Below are positions 1 through 8,809 of a DNA stretch of 64,000 nucleotides, in pieces. This DNA is from Sarcodiotheca gaudichaudii. Lineage: Eukaryota > Rhodophyta > Florideophyceae > Gigartinales > Solieriaceae. Position 1 is the first letter of the stretch. Every line of letters starts with the position of its first letter. The stretch spans positions 682,001 to 746,000 of the forward strand of contig JAUKVZ010000001.1 of assembly GCA_032355985.1 (NCBI GenBank), given 5' to 3'. The position numbers and the translations under genes were made by a program. Below the pieces are notes generated by a model. That model ran no database searches, was not told where the DNA came from, and saw only the letters and a program-made list of their open reading frames with translations.

Positions 1-2298
1 GTCACGCAGCGTGGCGGTCTGGTGACGCCGCATTTCTTCTTCGTACAGCTTGCGAGCCGCACTGTCCGAAGCGTCCGCGCTTCCATCGCCCGAGATCATG
101 TCGACGAAAGCGTTAAAGATGAGCTGCTCGAGATCGGTGCCGTGCACGACGATTTCCGTCTCGCCCGGCGTCACATAGATGGGCACATCGCTGCGCGCCA
201 TGAGCGTGGTGAGATCCTTGAGTTTGCCTTCGGACAGTTGATAGGCCTCGTCCTGATCTTCCTGGTTGAGCATCGTCACGAAGGCCTTGAAGACCATCTG
301 CTGTGCGCCGTTGCCGTGCACCGTGATGGAGTCATCGCCCGGTTCAACGAGGATGGGCACATCCTGACGCGCCATGAGCGTGGTCAGATCCTTGAGCTTT
401 CCGCTGGGAAGTTCATAGGTCCTGGTAAAGACGTCGCTCGATTGGCCGACGGAGGCGCCGCCGCCGCGTTGCCCCTGGACAGCTCTTGCACGTTCGCGCT
501 CGGCGCGCTCCATGGCTCGTTGCTGCTGCTGCTTGACACGGGCCATTTCGCGCTCGCGTTCCTTCATGGCGCGAGCCTTCGCCGCTTCCTGCTCGCGCTT
601 CATGCGTGCGAGGTCCCGCTGGCGAGCATCGCGCGATGATGCGGCGCCTTCCTTGGAGGCGACAAGCTTCTCAAGCGCTGCCGCCAGACGATCCAGGCGA
701 TGCTCGAGGTCGGAGACCCTTTCTTCGAGATCGGAATCGGATTCGGTGTTGCCCACGGGACGTGGCTCGACGCCGCGCTCACGCATATGGCGCTCGAACG
801 TCGACACATCCGGCTCCGGAGGCGCCGGAGCGACTTCGGGCTCAGGCGCACACGCCGCCTTCTTCTCTTCATTACATGCGAGCGCCGGTGAGACCATCAT
901 CCCTGCGGCGATCAGCGCTGCGGTGGAGGCAATCCCACCGAGCGACAGTCTGGGTCGTGCATGATCCGTCATGACCATTGTCAATCTCCTTGCAAAGCGA
1001 CGAGTGCGAACTGATGTCACTCCCAGCCCGAGAACCGGCGCCGGGATGCGAGAGTCATTGATGTATGTGCGTGTGCGAAGCAGAGCCTGGGCGTATGCCC
1101 TGCGCGAACGAGGCGCAAGCGATGTCACCCAGGCGTCACAGCAGAGATCCGCCTCTTCGCGCAGACGCCGGCGAATCCACCAGACCACCGGATGCCACCA
1201 GAAGAGACAGCCGATCACCATCTCCAGCCAGCACACGAGATTATCCCGACGACGAAGATGCGCAAGCTCATGCAAAAGCACAGCCATGCGACCGTCTTCG
1301 TCAAGATCGGACCAGAGTTCCCGAGGCAGCACCAGCCGGGCGCGGCGGCCGCACCAGACCATCGGAGGCACACGCGCCTCCGTCACGACAACTTCAGGCG
1401 TCCGGCGCAGGCCGATCGAGGCGGCTGCATCTTGAGCCATCTCGACCACGCAAATCGGCGCCGGCGCCGCGCGGCGCATCAGGATGTAGAAGCGAAGGAG
1501 CCGGGTCAGGCACATCGCAGCAGCGATGCAGGCGCCGCCGATCCAGATGGCGGACGGAATGCCGGGCGCCTCGATGACAGCGTCGCGAACATCTGTTGCG
1601 AACACGCGCCATTGCTCGCCGTAGTCAGCTGCGCTTGCCTTCCACGCGACGACGCGCTCAAACAGAGGCGCCAGCGGCTGAGCGATGCTCTGCGTCGCCA
1701 ATTCTTCAGTGGGAACGAGGTCGACAGGAGCATCGAGAACTTCAACCTTCGCAGGTTCGATCGGTTCGGCATAGGGGGGCAGGATGCTGACGCGAGGATT
1801 GCTGGCCGGAAGCGAAGGCGTCACCGATCGCAAGACTCGCGGCTGAGTCACCCAGTCAGATGATCTGGATCGCTGCGCAGGTGTCGATTCGACGGCAAAC
1901 GCCGGGCCATACGCTGCGTTTGGCAGATGACGCCGCACAGGCGAGGTCACCTCGCGAGAGGGCGCGACCGCTTCTGCGGCGTATTCAATAGAAGAGGGTT
2001 CTTCTGAAGGCGATGTCGCTTCTGGCGTTGCGATTTCCGGCGTCTGCAATTCATCGACGGTCGCTGATGAACGCTCCGGAAGCGCTGCTTCCACAAGATC
2101 GGCGATTGCAGGGCCTGCGGATTCAACGGCCGTCGGCAAAGCGCCGGGCGCCAGCAGGAAAAGCATCGGCACGAGCCACAGTGCGTGACGAGTGACAGGG
2201 CGCATCCGGAAGAGGCTGCAGAACAACGCCACCGCCAGCGCCAGAGGAATGACAACCAGCGCGTTGCGCCAGAGCACTTCCTGGTCAAACAGTGACAT
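1..2298 (-). CDS. M56-family (BlaR1-like) membrane metallopeptidase sensor, partial at left edge
   Basis: The frame stays open from 2298 to the window edge, giving at least 766 residues; the C-terminus lies outside. Two N-terminal membrane segments (about 12-30 and 37-52), a long linker and a third segment (about 247-267) precede the zinc site HELAH at residues 343-347, with a downstream EADLCCDAW element supplying the likely third ligand. A fourth membrane segment (about 449-470) is followed by an extracytoplasmic region with an E/K/R/Q-rich coiled coil and two repeats starting at residues 628 and 686 that share GKLKDLTTLMAR and DVPI. In BlaR1/MecR1 proteins an external signal activates the protease, which inactivates the BlaI partner; blaI lies 15 bases upstream here. 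ATG 2298 follows GGAG; GTG 2301 is an alternative. No penicillin-binding domain is visible, so the signal is unknown. An internal ATG at 978 has a decent Shine-Dalgarno but is in the same uninterrupted frame. Confidence 0.85.
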   Translation of the reverse strand, partial: MSLFDQEVLWRNALVVIPLALAVALFCSLFRMRPVTRHALWLVPMLFLLAPGALPTAVESAGPAIADLVEAALPERSSATVDELQTPEIATPEATSPSEEPSSIEYAAEAVAPSREVTSPVRRHLPNAAYGPAFAVESTPAQRSRSSDWVTQPRVLRSVTPSLPASNPRVSILPPYAEPIEPAKVEVLDAPVDLVPTEELATQSIAQPLAPLFERVVAWKASAADYGEQWRVFATDVRDAVIEAPGIPSAIWIGGACIAAAMCLTRLLRFYILMRRAAPAPICVVEMAQDAAASIGLRRTPEVVVTEARVPPMVWCGRRARLVLPRELWSDLDEDGRMAVLLHELAHLRRRDNLVCWLEMVIGCLFWWHPVVWWIRRRLREEADLCCDAWVTSLAPRSRRAYAQALLRTRTYINDSRIPAPVLGLGVTSVRTRRFARRLTMVMTDHARPRLSLGGIASTAALIAAGMMVSPALACNEEKKAACAPEPEVAPAPPEPDVSTFERHMRERGVEPRPVGNTESDSDLEERVSDLEHRLDRLAAALEKLVASKEGAASSRDARQRDLARMKREQEAAKARAMKEREREMARVKQQQQRAMERAERERARAVQGQRGGGASVGQSSDVFTRTYELPSGKLKDLTTLMARQDVPILVEPGDDSITVHGNGAQQMVFKAFVTMLNQEDQDEAYQLSEGKLKDLTTLMARSDVPIYVTPGETEIVVHGTDLEQLIFNAFVDMISGDGSADASDSAARKLYEEEMRRHQTATLRD

Positions 2299-2313
2299 CA
2301 CGATCCGCTCTCC

Positions 2314-2718
2314 TTAGCCTTCTTCGCTGCTGTTCTTCTTGTCCAGTTGATCGATCAGGGCATGCAATTCGGAGATCTCGTCCGATGAGAACTCCTCCGT
2401 CTCCATCAGATGCAGCACCAGCGGCGCCGCGGCGCCGTCGTACAGTTGATGGAGCAATCGCGTCAGCCGCTGTTTGGCGATGCGCTCGCGCGACACAACG
2501 GATCGATACACGAAGGCAAGCCCTGATTTGTTGCTTGTGACAACGCCCTTGCTCTCAAGGCGATTGAGCAGCGTCTGGACGGTGGTGTACGCAAGTTCCC
2601 GCCCGCGGGCGTGCAGAGCGTTGAGCACGTCTCGAACCGTCGCGGGCTCGCGCTCCCACAGAATCTTGAGCACCTCAAGTTCCGCGGCTCCGAGATCCTT
2701 CAGTTCGCGCCTGGTCAT
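2314..2718 (-). CDS. BlaI/MecI/CopY-family transcriptional repressor
   Basis: A 134-residue protein with the full BlaI architecture: an N-terminal winged helix (residues about 5-75, including ELEVLKILWE and TTVQTLLNRLESKG) and a C-terminal helical dimerisation region ending in an acidic tail. Family members bind TACA/TGTA dyads as dimers and are inactivated by a cognate M56 protease, which follows 15 bases downstream as a co-transcribed partner. The promoter immediately upstream contains two BlaI-like sites, so autorepression of the pair is likely. Length is normal for the family. The genes actually controlled are not evident; a beta-lactamase is not present in the window. Confidence 0.93.
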   Translation of the reverse strand: MTRRELKDLGAAELEVLKILWEREPATVRDVLNALHARGRELAYTTVQTLLNRLESKGVVTSNKSGLAFVYRSVVSRERIAKQRLTRLLHQLYDGAAAPLVLHLMETEEFSSDEISELHALIDQLDKKNSSEEG

Positions 2719-2745
2719 CGACCCTCATCCTCGCTCGCGCAACTC

Positions 2746-2792
2746 CTACGCGTGTCGGAGGCCACCCTACTACATCTGTCGGAGAGTGTCAA
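2746..2792 (-). promoter_or_regulatory. blaI promoter with two BlaI-type operator copies
   Basis: On the minus strand a perfect -35 (TTGACA, 2787-2792) and a -10-like TAGGGT (2764-2769) are separated by exactly 17 bases. The plus strand carries CTACNNNTGTCGGAG twice, at 2746-2760 and 2770-2784, 24 bases apart. The upstream copy fills the -35/-10 spacer and the other lies at the expected transcription start. Bases 2768-2783 match the classic TACTACATATGTAGTA BlaI/MecI dyad at 13 of 16 positions. Repressor bound here would block RNA polymerase. Site identification is from pattern only. Confidence 0.7.
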
Positions 2793-2913
2793 GAGGTTGA
2801 ATGTCATTGGATCCCCACATGTGGCGCCGCGGGTCGCTCTGCAGATTGATAGGGGAAAGGCTCGCCCGAGTTTCACACCGGTTCGAACAACCCCCGGCGT
2901 CGCTCGGATTGCG

Positions 2914-3273
2914 TCAGTAGCGCGGGACCGACGTGTCGATCTCCTGAGACCAGCGATCAATCCCGCCCCGCATCGACCAGACGCACTCCAACCCCTGTGA
3001 GCGCAGAAAGTTAGCGACGTTGAGCGAGCGCACGCCGTGATGGCACATCACGATCACAGGGATGTCGGGGTCATCCTCGATCTCGCCCTGGCGAGTCGGG
3101 ATGTCATCCATCGGAATATGGCAGGCTTTTGGAAGCGACGCGGTCTCGACCTCGTCCGGCCTGCGGCAGTCGACAAGCTGAAACTCGTGACCGGAGTCCA
3201 TCAGCCGCCGCACATCCTCCGGATTCACTTCGAGCGTCGACGGATCGAATGGCGCCATCGGATCTTGGCTCAC
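2914..3273 (-). CDS. Single-domain rhodanese-like protein
   Basis: The 119-residue protein is one rhodanese domain: LVDCRRPDE near residues 33-41, then the active-site loop CHHGVRS with the persulfide cysteine at residue 77, and a C-terminal GGIDRW motif. Such proteins transfer sulfane sulfur from a donor to thiophilic acceptors in the cytoplasm, or serve as sulfur carriers or redox sensors; the physiological donor cannot be told from sequence. There is no signal peptide. The start ATG (3273) overlaps the stop of the upstream lipoprotein gene by four bases, so the two are probably translationally coupled. No close functional partner is visible. Confidence 0.9.
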   Translation of the reverse strand: MSQDPMAPFDPSTLEVNPEDVRRLMDSGHEFQLVDCRRPDEVETASLPKACHIPMDDIPTRQGEIEDDPDIPVIVMCHHGVRSLNVANFLRSQGLECVWSMRGGIDRWSQEIDTSVPRY

Positions 3274-3773
3274 GTTGCGCCCTCGCCCTCCGTCATCATG
3301 GCGTCATAGGGCTCGACGGGCGCTCGCTGGATGGGCGCATTGCGCTCGGCAAGGTTCTCCGGCGTGCGTTCATCGCTGCCGGGGAAGAAGGACACCGGCA
3401 GATCAACGACGGCGATGAATGGCGCGGTGAGCACGTCAAGCAGTTCATGCGGATTCTGTCGATCCAGATTCACGCATGACTCCGTTGTCGGAAAGGCGCC
3501 ATACGCCGGAACCTGACCGAACTTCTGTCCGTTTGTCAGCAGCGAGCCCGCGTACCTGGGATCGGTATCCACCGGCACGACGTAATCAATGCGCTTCCAG
3601 TGCGATCGATCAAGCGTCAGCGTCGTCGGCACCTGACTGAGCGGCTCTGACGAATGGTGCTCGCGCAATGCTTCGACGGTGATGTCGCCGCCGATAGGCG
3701 CATCAACATTGGGCCCCGCACACGCCGTCACAAGCAGCGTCGAACTCAACAGGACTGCAATGGACTTCCTCAT
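3270..3773 (-). CDS. Hypothetical lipoprotein
   Basis: The 167-residue product begins with a short basic and hydrophobic signal ending in LLVTAC, a standard lipobox, so it should be an acylated envelope lipoprotein. I chose ATG 3773 because GAGGAG sits seven bases upstream; an in-frame ATG at 3818 would hide the signal peptide inside a longer N-terminus. The mature part shows no domain I recognise; it is polar, with one hydrophobic stretch (APFIAVVDLPVSFF) near the C-terminus. It overlaps the rhodanese gene by ATGA, forming a two-gene unit. Function is unknown. Confidence 0.75.
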   Translation of the reverse strand: MRKSIAVLLSSTLLVTACAGPNVDAPIGGDITVEALREHHSSEPLSQVPTTLTLDRSHWKRIDYVVPVDTDPRYAGSLLTNGQKFGQVPAYGAFPTTESCVNLDRQNPHELLDVLTAPFIAVVDLPVSFFPGSDERTPENLAERNAPIQRAPVEPYDAMMTEGEGAT

Positions 3774-3854
3774 GCCTTCGCTCCTCGACTGCGCTGTCGG
3801 TGCGCCTTTCTTCAACATCGCGAAGATATCAGATCGACTGTGATGATGATGAAA

Positions 3855-3885
3855 GAAAAAACCCGAGGACGCGAGGCCCTCGGGT
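3855..3885 (-). terminator. Intrinsic terminator
   Basis: On the minus strand an 8-bp perfect stem (ACCCGAGG/CCTCGGGT, plus-strand arms 3861-3868 and 3878-3885) is followed by a run of six T. It lies 37 bases past the stop of the OmpA-type gene and before the lipoprotein gene, so it separates these two minus-strand units. Confidence 0.85.
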
Positions 3886-3921
3886 GAGTGTATCCATGCA
3901 AAAGTCGCATCGAAATGCGAC

Positions 3922-4803
3922 TTACTTCATCGGAAAATCTTCGGCCGTCGCCTGCGGGCGCTGCGTCGTGTTCGTCTGATTGACAGCGCCGGTGGGCTCA
4001 GCCATGCGAGATGATGCAGTCAGGAAGATCTCCACGCGACGATTCGCCGCGGCGCCGCCACGAGCCGGATTCGGCACGATCGGGCGATAGGGGCCCCAAC
4101 CGGCAATCTCCATGCGCTCACCGGGAACGCCCATCGTGCGAAGCACGTCGCGAACGGAAATCGCGCGGCCGGCGGAAAGATGCAGGTTGTCCGGGAATCG
4201 ACGCTTCGTCGCAGCGCGCGACACGGGAACGTTGTCCGTGTGACCCACGATGCGCACGTCATATGCCTGCGCTTCCGGAGATGCCAGAATCGTCGCAAGC
4301 TCCTGCAAACCCTGACGAGCCGCGGCCTGCACTTCGACAGAGCCCGAGGCGAATGTCAGATCGCTGGAGAATCGCATCATGCCGCGACTCGGGTCGTAGC
4401 TGATGAGTCCAGGTCTGCGTGCGGCAAGATCCTGCAGCGCCTGATCCGTCGCCGGATCAACAACGATCGCTGAAACATCATTCAACCGATCGGCCAGCGT
4501 GCGATAGCTGTCACGAAGGCGAACGAGCTGAGAGTTGAGCTCTGCGTTACGGCGCTGCGCTTCAGAAAGCGTGTCATCGCCAGCTCGAACACGATCACCG
4601 AGAATCGAAGTCGCGTTCTCGCGTTCGCTGAGTTCCTGCTGCAGCGCGACATTTCGATCCTGCAACGCCTTATTGGCGGAGTAGAGATCGTCGTATTCCT
4701 GCTGGCTCACGCAGCCGCCGAAAGCAAGCAGCGAGAAAGCGAGGCAGCCGCCGCCAATCAGGCGGGCAGCGGTTGTGATTCGTTGACGCTCAGAGCGGGA
4801 CAT
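3922..4803 (-). CDS. OmpA-family peptidoglycan-binding lipoprotein
   Basis: The 293-residue protein has a lipoprotein signal (lipobox AFGGC), then an alpha-helical coiled-coil segment (QDRNVALQQELSERE through about residue 115) and a C-terminal OmpA domain with VGHTDNVP, LSAGRAISV and NRRVEIFL motifs that bind peptidoglycan stem peptides. It should tether the outer envelope to the cell wall, like Pal and related proteins. ATG 4803 was chosen over an in-frame ATG at 4833 because AAGGAG lies seven bases upstream. It is followed by an intrinsic terminator and so appears to be transcribed alone. No tol genes are adjacent. Confidence 0.92.
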   Translation of the reverse strand: MSRSERQRITTAARLIGGGCLAFSLLAFGGCVSQQEYDDLYSANKALQDRNVALQQELSERENATSILGDRVRAGDDTLSEAQRRNAELNSQLVRLRDSYRTLADRLNDVSAIVVDPATDQALQDLAARRPGLISYDPSRGMMRFSSDLTFASGSVEVQAAARQGLQELATILASPEAQAYDVRIVGHTDNVPVSRAATKRRFPDNLHLSAGRAISVRDVLRTMGVPGERMEIAGWGPYRPIVPNPARGGAAANRRVEIFLTASSRMAEPTGAVNQTNTTQRPQATAEDFPMK

Positions 4804-4928
4804 GTTGAGACTCCTTGGAGGGCTGATGCTCAAAGGGTGGCGAATATCGCGTCAGCATAACGAAGGCTCGATATTCTCGGATCTTCGAGTCTTTGTTCGC
4901 TGTGTATCGGCGTGCCTGGAGGGCCTCC

Positions 4929-6278
4929 ATGAATCGGAATCTGGTGCTTCTGGAGGCTCTGGCGCTCGCAGACGCCCGCGGAAACGCACGAAAGGGCGGA
5001 GCGCTGCTTGTCGAGTTCCCCTCGACGCCGGATCCGGCCAGACCGCTCGGATGTCAGATTCTCGCGGCTGGGTCGCCCTCGGAGGTCGCGACTCATCCGG
5101 AAGCCGCGGCTGCCCGGAAAGTCGATCTCGGCCGATCGGTCATTCACCCCGGACTGGTCAACGCCCATACGCATCTCGATCTGACGCACATCGGCCCGAC
5201 GCCGCACGATCCAGCCGAGGGATTCATGCCCTGGGTCCGCATGATCCTGAGCAAGCGATCCAATGACGCAGACGAGATCCGCCGATCCGTCGAGTTCGGC
5301 GTCGATCGATCGCTGGCCGGAGGCGTCGTCGCGGTGGGGGATATCGCCGGCGTCGGGCGGCTCGAGCCCGTCGAAGCCCTGCGGGCGTCGCCGCTCATCG
5401 GCGTCTCATTCGTGGAACTCTTCGGGCTGGCCGAGGAAACGAGGCGGGAAGCACTGACATCATTCACCGAAGCGCTGGAGCGGACGACCCTGGAAGCGAA
5501 TGGCGTTCGCATCGGCGTCCAGCCACACGCGCCCTATTCCGTCTCGCCCGCGCTCTATCAGGATTGCATCTCCATCCATCACGATCGTGGCCTGCCCCTC
5601 TCGACCCATCTGGCCGAGTCGCCCGCTGAGCACGAACTCGTCAGCAAGGCCGGCGGCCCTTTCCAGTCATTCCTCGCATCGCTGGGCGTGTGGAGCGATG
5701 AAGTGGCGTCGCTCTTCGGATCTGGCGACACGCCGGTCGCCCATCTGCGGGAGTCGCTCGACCAGGCGCCATTTCTGATCGCACATCTCAATGATCTGAG
5801 TGATGCGGATATCGACATCATCGCATCCGGCGGCCATTCGCTCGCCTACTGCCCGCGGTCCAGCCGGTATTTCGGAAACAACGTCGCGTTCGGATCGCAC
5901 AGGTATCCCGATCTGGTCGGCCGCGGCGTCAATGTGTGTTTCGGCACCGATTCCATCGTCAATCTTCCGCCAGCCAACGATTTGCCGCCGATGAGCACGC
6001 TCGATGAGGCGCGAGTCATCCATATTGAGGATGGCGCCGACCCGGTGTTGCTGATGGCGATGATGACGACGCATGGCGCCCGTGCTCTGGGCCTGCCTGA
6101 ATCATGGTTCGATCTGACTCCCGGCCCCAGCGCCGGACTGGCCTGCACCGATGCGCCGGATGACGCCGATGGTCTCGACGCGCTCGATCTGCTGTTCAGC
6201 GGCGGACCATCTCGCTTACTGCTGAGCGAGAATTGTCGCTGCGATACAGGTATTGTGTTGAGTTCAATGCACGCCTGA
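4929..6278 (+). CDS. Amidohydrolase of the cytosine deaminase/chlorohydrolase group
   Basis: A 449-residue metal-dependent hydrolase with the expected order of motifs: metal-binding HTH in NAHTHLDL near residue 80, QPHAPYS, THLAESPAE with the catalytic acid, and CFGTDSIVN with the metal-binding aspartate. Members deaminate or dechlorinate ring compounds such as guanine, SAH or triazines. Because menaquinone genes occur nearby (ubiE) and the futalosine route is common in planctomycetes, aminodeoxyfutalosine deaminase is a possibility, but the substrate is not determinable by eye. ATG 4929 has GGAGG upstream; an in-frame ATG at 4893 does not. It diverges from the OmpA-type gene across about 125 bases. 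Confidence 0.88.
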   Translation: MNRNLVLLEALALADARGNARKGGALLVEFPSTPDPARPLGCQILAAGSPSEVATHPEAAAARKVDLGRSVIHPGLVNAHTHLDLTHIGPTPHDPAEGFMPWVRMILSKRSNDADEIRRSVEFGVDRSLAGGVVAVGDIAGVGRLEPVEALRASPLIGVSFVELFGLAEETRREALTSFTEALERTTLEANGVRIGVQPHAPYSVSPALYQDCISIHHDRGLPLSTHLAESPAEHELVSKAGGPFQSFLASLGVWSDEVASLFGSGDTPVAHLRESLDQAPFLIAHLNDLSDADIDIIASGGHSLAYCPRSSRYFGNNVAFGSHRYPDLVGRGVNVCFGTDSIVNLPPANDLPPMSTLDEARVIHIEDGADPVLLMAMMTTHGARALGLPESWFDLTPGPSAGLACTDAPDDADGLDALDLLFSGGPSRLLLSENCRCDTGIVLSSMHA

Positions 6279-6346
6279 GGGATTCAGTCTGGCCCGCGCT
6301 TTGCACGTAAGCACAGGCGCGAGAGCAGGAACAGCCGGAGAGTCGA

Positions 6347-8809
6347 TTGAGCGCGAAGTGGAGACAGTCCAAAGCATGGGATGACCGGATGTTCCCCTCG
6401 TGGGCGTGGCCGATCAAGTGGACGCTTCGCGCGTTCAGTTCCATCTGGCTTGCCGTCATTCTTCTGTCAATGGTGCTGCTCTACGGCGTGCTCGCCAGCG
6501 TGCCGGTCGGACTGCTCGCTCGCATTCCAACACTGCTGATCGACGGCGTGACATTGCTGGCGATGCTTGGTGTCGGCGCCGTCCTGCCGCTCGTGCTGCT
6601 TCATCGATCGAAGAAGTTAAGCGGCGGCATCGGCTTCGCCGTGTCCTTCCTCGGCGGGGCGACCCTGATCGTTGTGATCACTGCGCTCTGGGTGCAGTTC
6701 ATCTGGCCACACCTGAAATGGAATCCAAACACAGGCGAAGGGTTCATGCTCTTCCCCGAATTCTGCGCAGACTACGCATCCATCACACTTCGACGCCTGC
6801 CGGCCTTCGAAATGACGGAGCCGGCCTTCTACGCGTGGTGGCCGATGCGCCTGATCCTGTTGCTGTTTGTCATCAACATGATCGTGGCGACGGTCCGGCG
6901 CATCGAGTTCTGCTTTCCAAATATCGGTGTGCTCACAGTGCACACGGGCATCGTGGTCCTGGCGCTGGGCAGCATCTACTACCAGTCGATGAAGCAGGAG
7001 GGCGATGTCCTGCTCATCAATGGCGCGATGGGCGGCGATGGCGGCCCGTTCCAGGTCGCCTTCCATGATCGAGAGGATGTCGCGCTGCTGGCGCGCATGC
7101 GCGGCGCGCCCACGGGTTGGGAGCAGTTCCCGCTGCGACATTTGCCGCGTTACAACGACTACGGCATCGCCGGCGCCAATCCACCACTGGATATGCCCGT
7201 GCTTCCCGTGCCGGGAAGCGATCTCGATCCATCCATTCGCGTCGATATCACCGGCTACGTCACCTACGCCGAACTGCAGGCCGGCTGGGATTCGATTCCC
7301 GTTGAAGCCGGCGCCGCAGCTCAGCCTGCGCTTGATCTGGCGCTGCTGCGACGAGCCGAAGATGGCCAGATCGATGGCTCCTTCGACGTCATCGCAGAGC
7401 TGCGCATGCCCGTCGCAAGCCCCGCAGATCGCATCGCCTCCATTGGCGGCGTGTTGGCCATCGAGCATGTGCCTCAGTCACAGGATGATCGCTGGCGCGC
7501 CCTGTCGATGGACTTCGTCGAGCCCGGCAGGCACGCACTGATCATCGAGACGCGCGATCCGGATTCCGGCGAGTTCACCGATCCAGACATGCGCATTGTC
7601 GATGAAGGCGAAGTCGTGCAGGTCGGCGGCTACGAACTGCTTGTCGAGCAACTGGCGCCGACTTCTCCCTTCCCGATCATCACGCCGGGATACGAAGGCG
7701 CTTCCAGTTCGGTCGCCGTCGTTCGCATCCAGGCGCCCGATGGTGAAGTGGCGCAGCGTTACGTCTATCACCGTTTTCCCGAACTGGATCAGGAGATCCT
7801 TGCGAATCCAACCGGCGGGCGCCCGATCCGGCGCGATCCGCGCGAGGACATTCGCATCTCCTATCTCGATTCGACGATGCTGCAGATCTACATCCGCTCC
7901 GATGGCGAGACGCTGCTTCGACTTCCCGGCGGCCTGCTGCAGGATCCGCTCACGCTCCAGCCGGGCGACACACTGCCCTTCGCGCCGGAAGTCGCTCTGC
8001 AGTTTGTGGATGTGATCCCCAACGTCGTCATGCAGGAGCGACCCATCGTCACGCCGGTCGCCCAACGCGAGCGCGATCTCATCGGATCCCATGGCGCCGC
8101 GGCTATACGCGTCAACGTCTCCACGCCCGATGGCTGGTCGGAAAGCGTCTGGATCCCGCATCAACGCTATCAGGGCCTCGGTGATGAAGATCAACGATCG
8201 GTGCGACTTCCCGATGGGCGCACGCTCGATCTTGCATTCACGCGCCTCGTGCGCCCGCTGCCCGGATTCGCATTGCAGCTCATCGACTTTGAAATGATTC
8301 CGTATGACCACAGCGAAGTGCCGCGGGATTACATCTCGCTTGTGCGCGTGCTGCGTGATACGGGCGAGCAGCGCGAGCATGTGACGCGACTCAATCGGCC
8401 GCTCATCGTGCGCGTGCCTTACGTGTGGGACGACCGGCGTCCCTTCCTCGCCAATGCGCTTGCCAGGGCGGTGAGCGTCATCGCGCCCAATCGCTACAAG
8501 CTCAGCCAGTCGGGCTGGGATTCAGAAGGCTGGCGCCAGTCCATGCAGCGCGTCCGCGCGGGGCAGCAGGAGCGTCCACGAGCCGCATTCACGATTCTTG
8601 GCGTCGGCAACAATCCGGGCATCCACATCATCGCCGCCGGCGGCGTGCTGATGTCCGTCGGCATTCCATGGGCTTTCTACATCAAGCCATTGATCATGCG
8701 CCGCCGCAGGGAAAAGATCCGGCAGGAAGCGCTGGCCGAGCAGGAACGCATGCGACAGAACCAGCCAAACACCGAGCCGGCCGAACAGGAAGTAGGGGCC
8801 CCCGCATGA
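6347..8809 (+). CDS. resB: ResB-like cytochrome c biogenesis protein (System II)
   Basis: The 820-residue protein has a cluster of N-terminal membrane helices (about residues 28-50, 60-85, 95-115 and 165-185, then VLTVHTGIVVLALGSIYY near 200-220), a very large soluble domain and one last helix near residue 760 (IHIIAAGGVLMSVGIPWAFYI). This is ResB/Ccs1, which with CcsA exports haem and ligates it to apocytochromes c outside the membrane. The downstream ccsA overlaps its stop by ATGA, making a coupled pair. The start is TTG 6347, with GGAG about seven bases upstream; the next ATG (6389) lacks one and would trim the N-terminus. Confidence 0.88.
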   Translation: MSAKWRQSKAWDDRMFPSWAWPIKWTLRAFSSIWLAVILLSMVLLYGVLASVPVGLLARIPTLLIDGVTLLAMLGVGAVLPLVLLHRSKKLSGGIGFAVSFLGGATLIVVITALWVQFIWPHLKWNPNTGEGFMLFPEFCADYASITLRRLPAFEMTEPAFYAWWPMRLILLLFVINMIVATVRRIEFCFPNIGVLTVHTGIVVLALGSIYYQSMKQEGDVLLINGAMGGDGGPFQVAFHDREDVALLARMRGAPTGWEQFPLRHLPRYNDYGIAGANPPLDMPVLPVPGSDLDPSIRVDITGYVTYAELQAGWDSIPVEAGAAAQPALDLALLRRAEDGQIDGSFDVIAELRMPVASPADRIASIGGVLAIEHVPQSQDDRWRALSMDFVEPGRHALIIETRDPDSGEFTDPDMRIVDEGEVVQVGGYELLVEQLAPTSPFPIITPGYEGASSSVAVVRIQAPDGEVAQRYVYHRFPELDQEILANPTGGRPIRRDPREDIRISYLDSTMLQIYIRSDGETLLRLPGGLLQDPLTLQPGDTLPFAPEVALQFVDVIPNVVMQERPIVTPVAQRERDLIGSHGAAAIRVNVSTPDGWSESVWIPHQRYQGLGDEDQRSVRLPDGRTLDLAFTRLVRPLPGFALQLIDFEMIPYDHSEVPRDYISLVRVLRDTGEQREHVTRLNRPLIVRVPYVWDDRRPFLANALARAVSVIAPNRYKLSQSGWDSEGWRQSMQRVRAGQQERPRAAFTILGVGNNPGIHIIAAGGVLMSVGIPWAFYIKPLIMRRRREKIRQEALAEQERMRQNQPNTEPAEQEVGAPA

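Noticed and set aside
2850-2913. tRNA-like GGTTCGAA near 2880
   Set aside because: A T-loop-like string occurs, but no acceptor, D or anticodon stem can be folded around it.
3270-3818. Longer lipoprotein start at 3818
   Set aside because: It would put 15 polar residues ahead of the signal peptide; ATG 3773 has GAGGAG at proper spacing.
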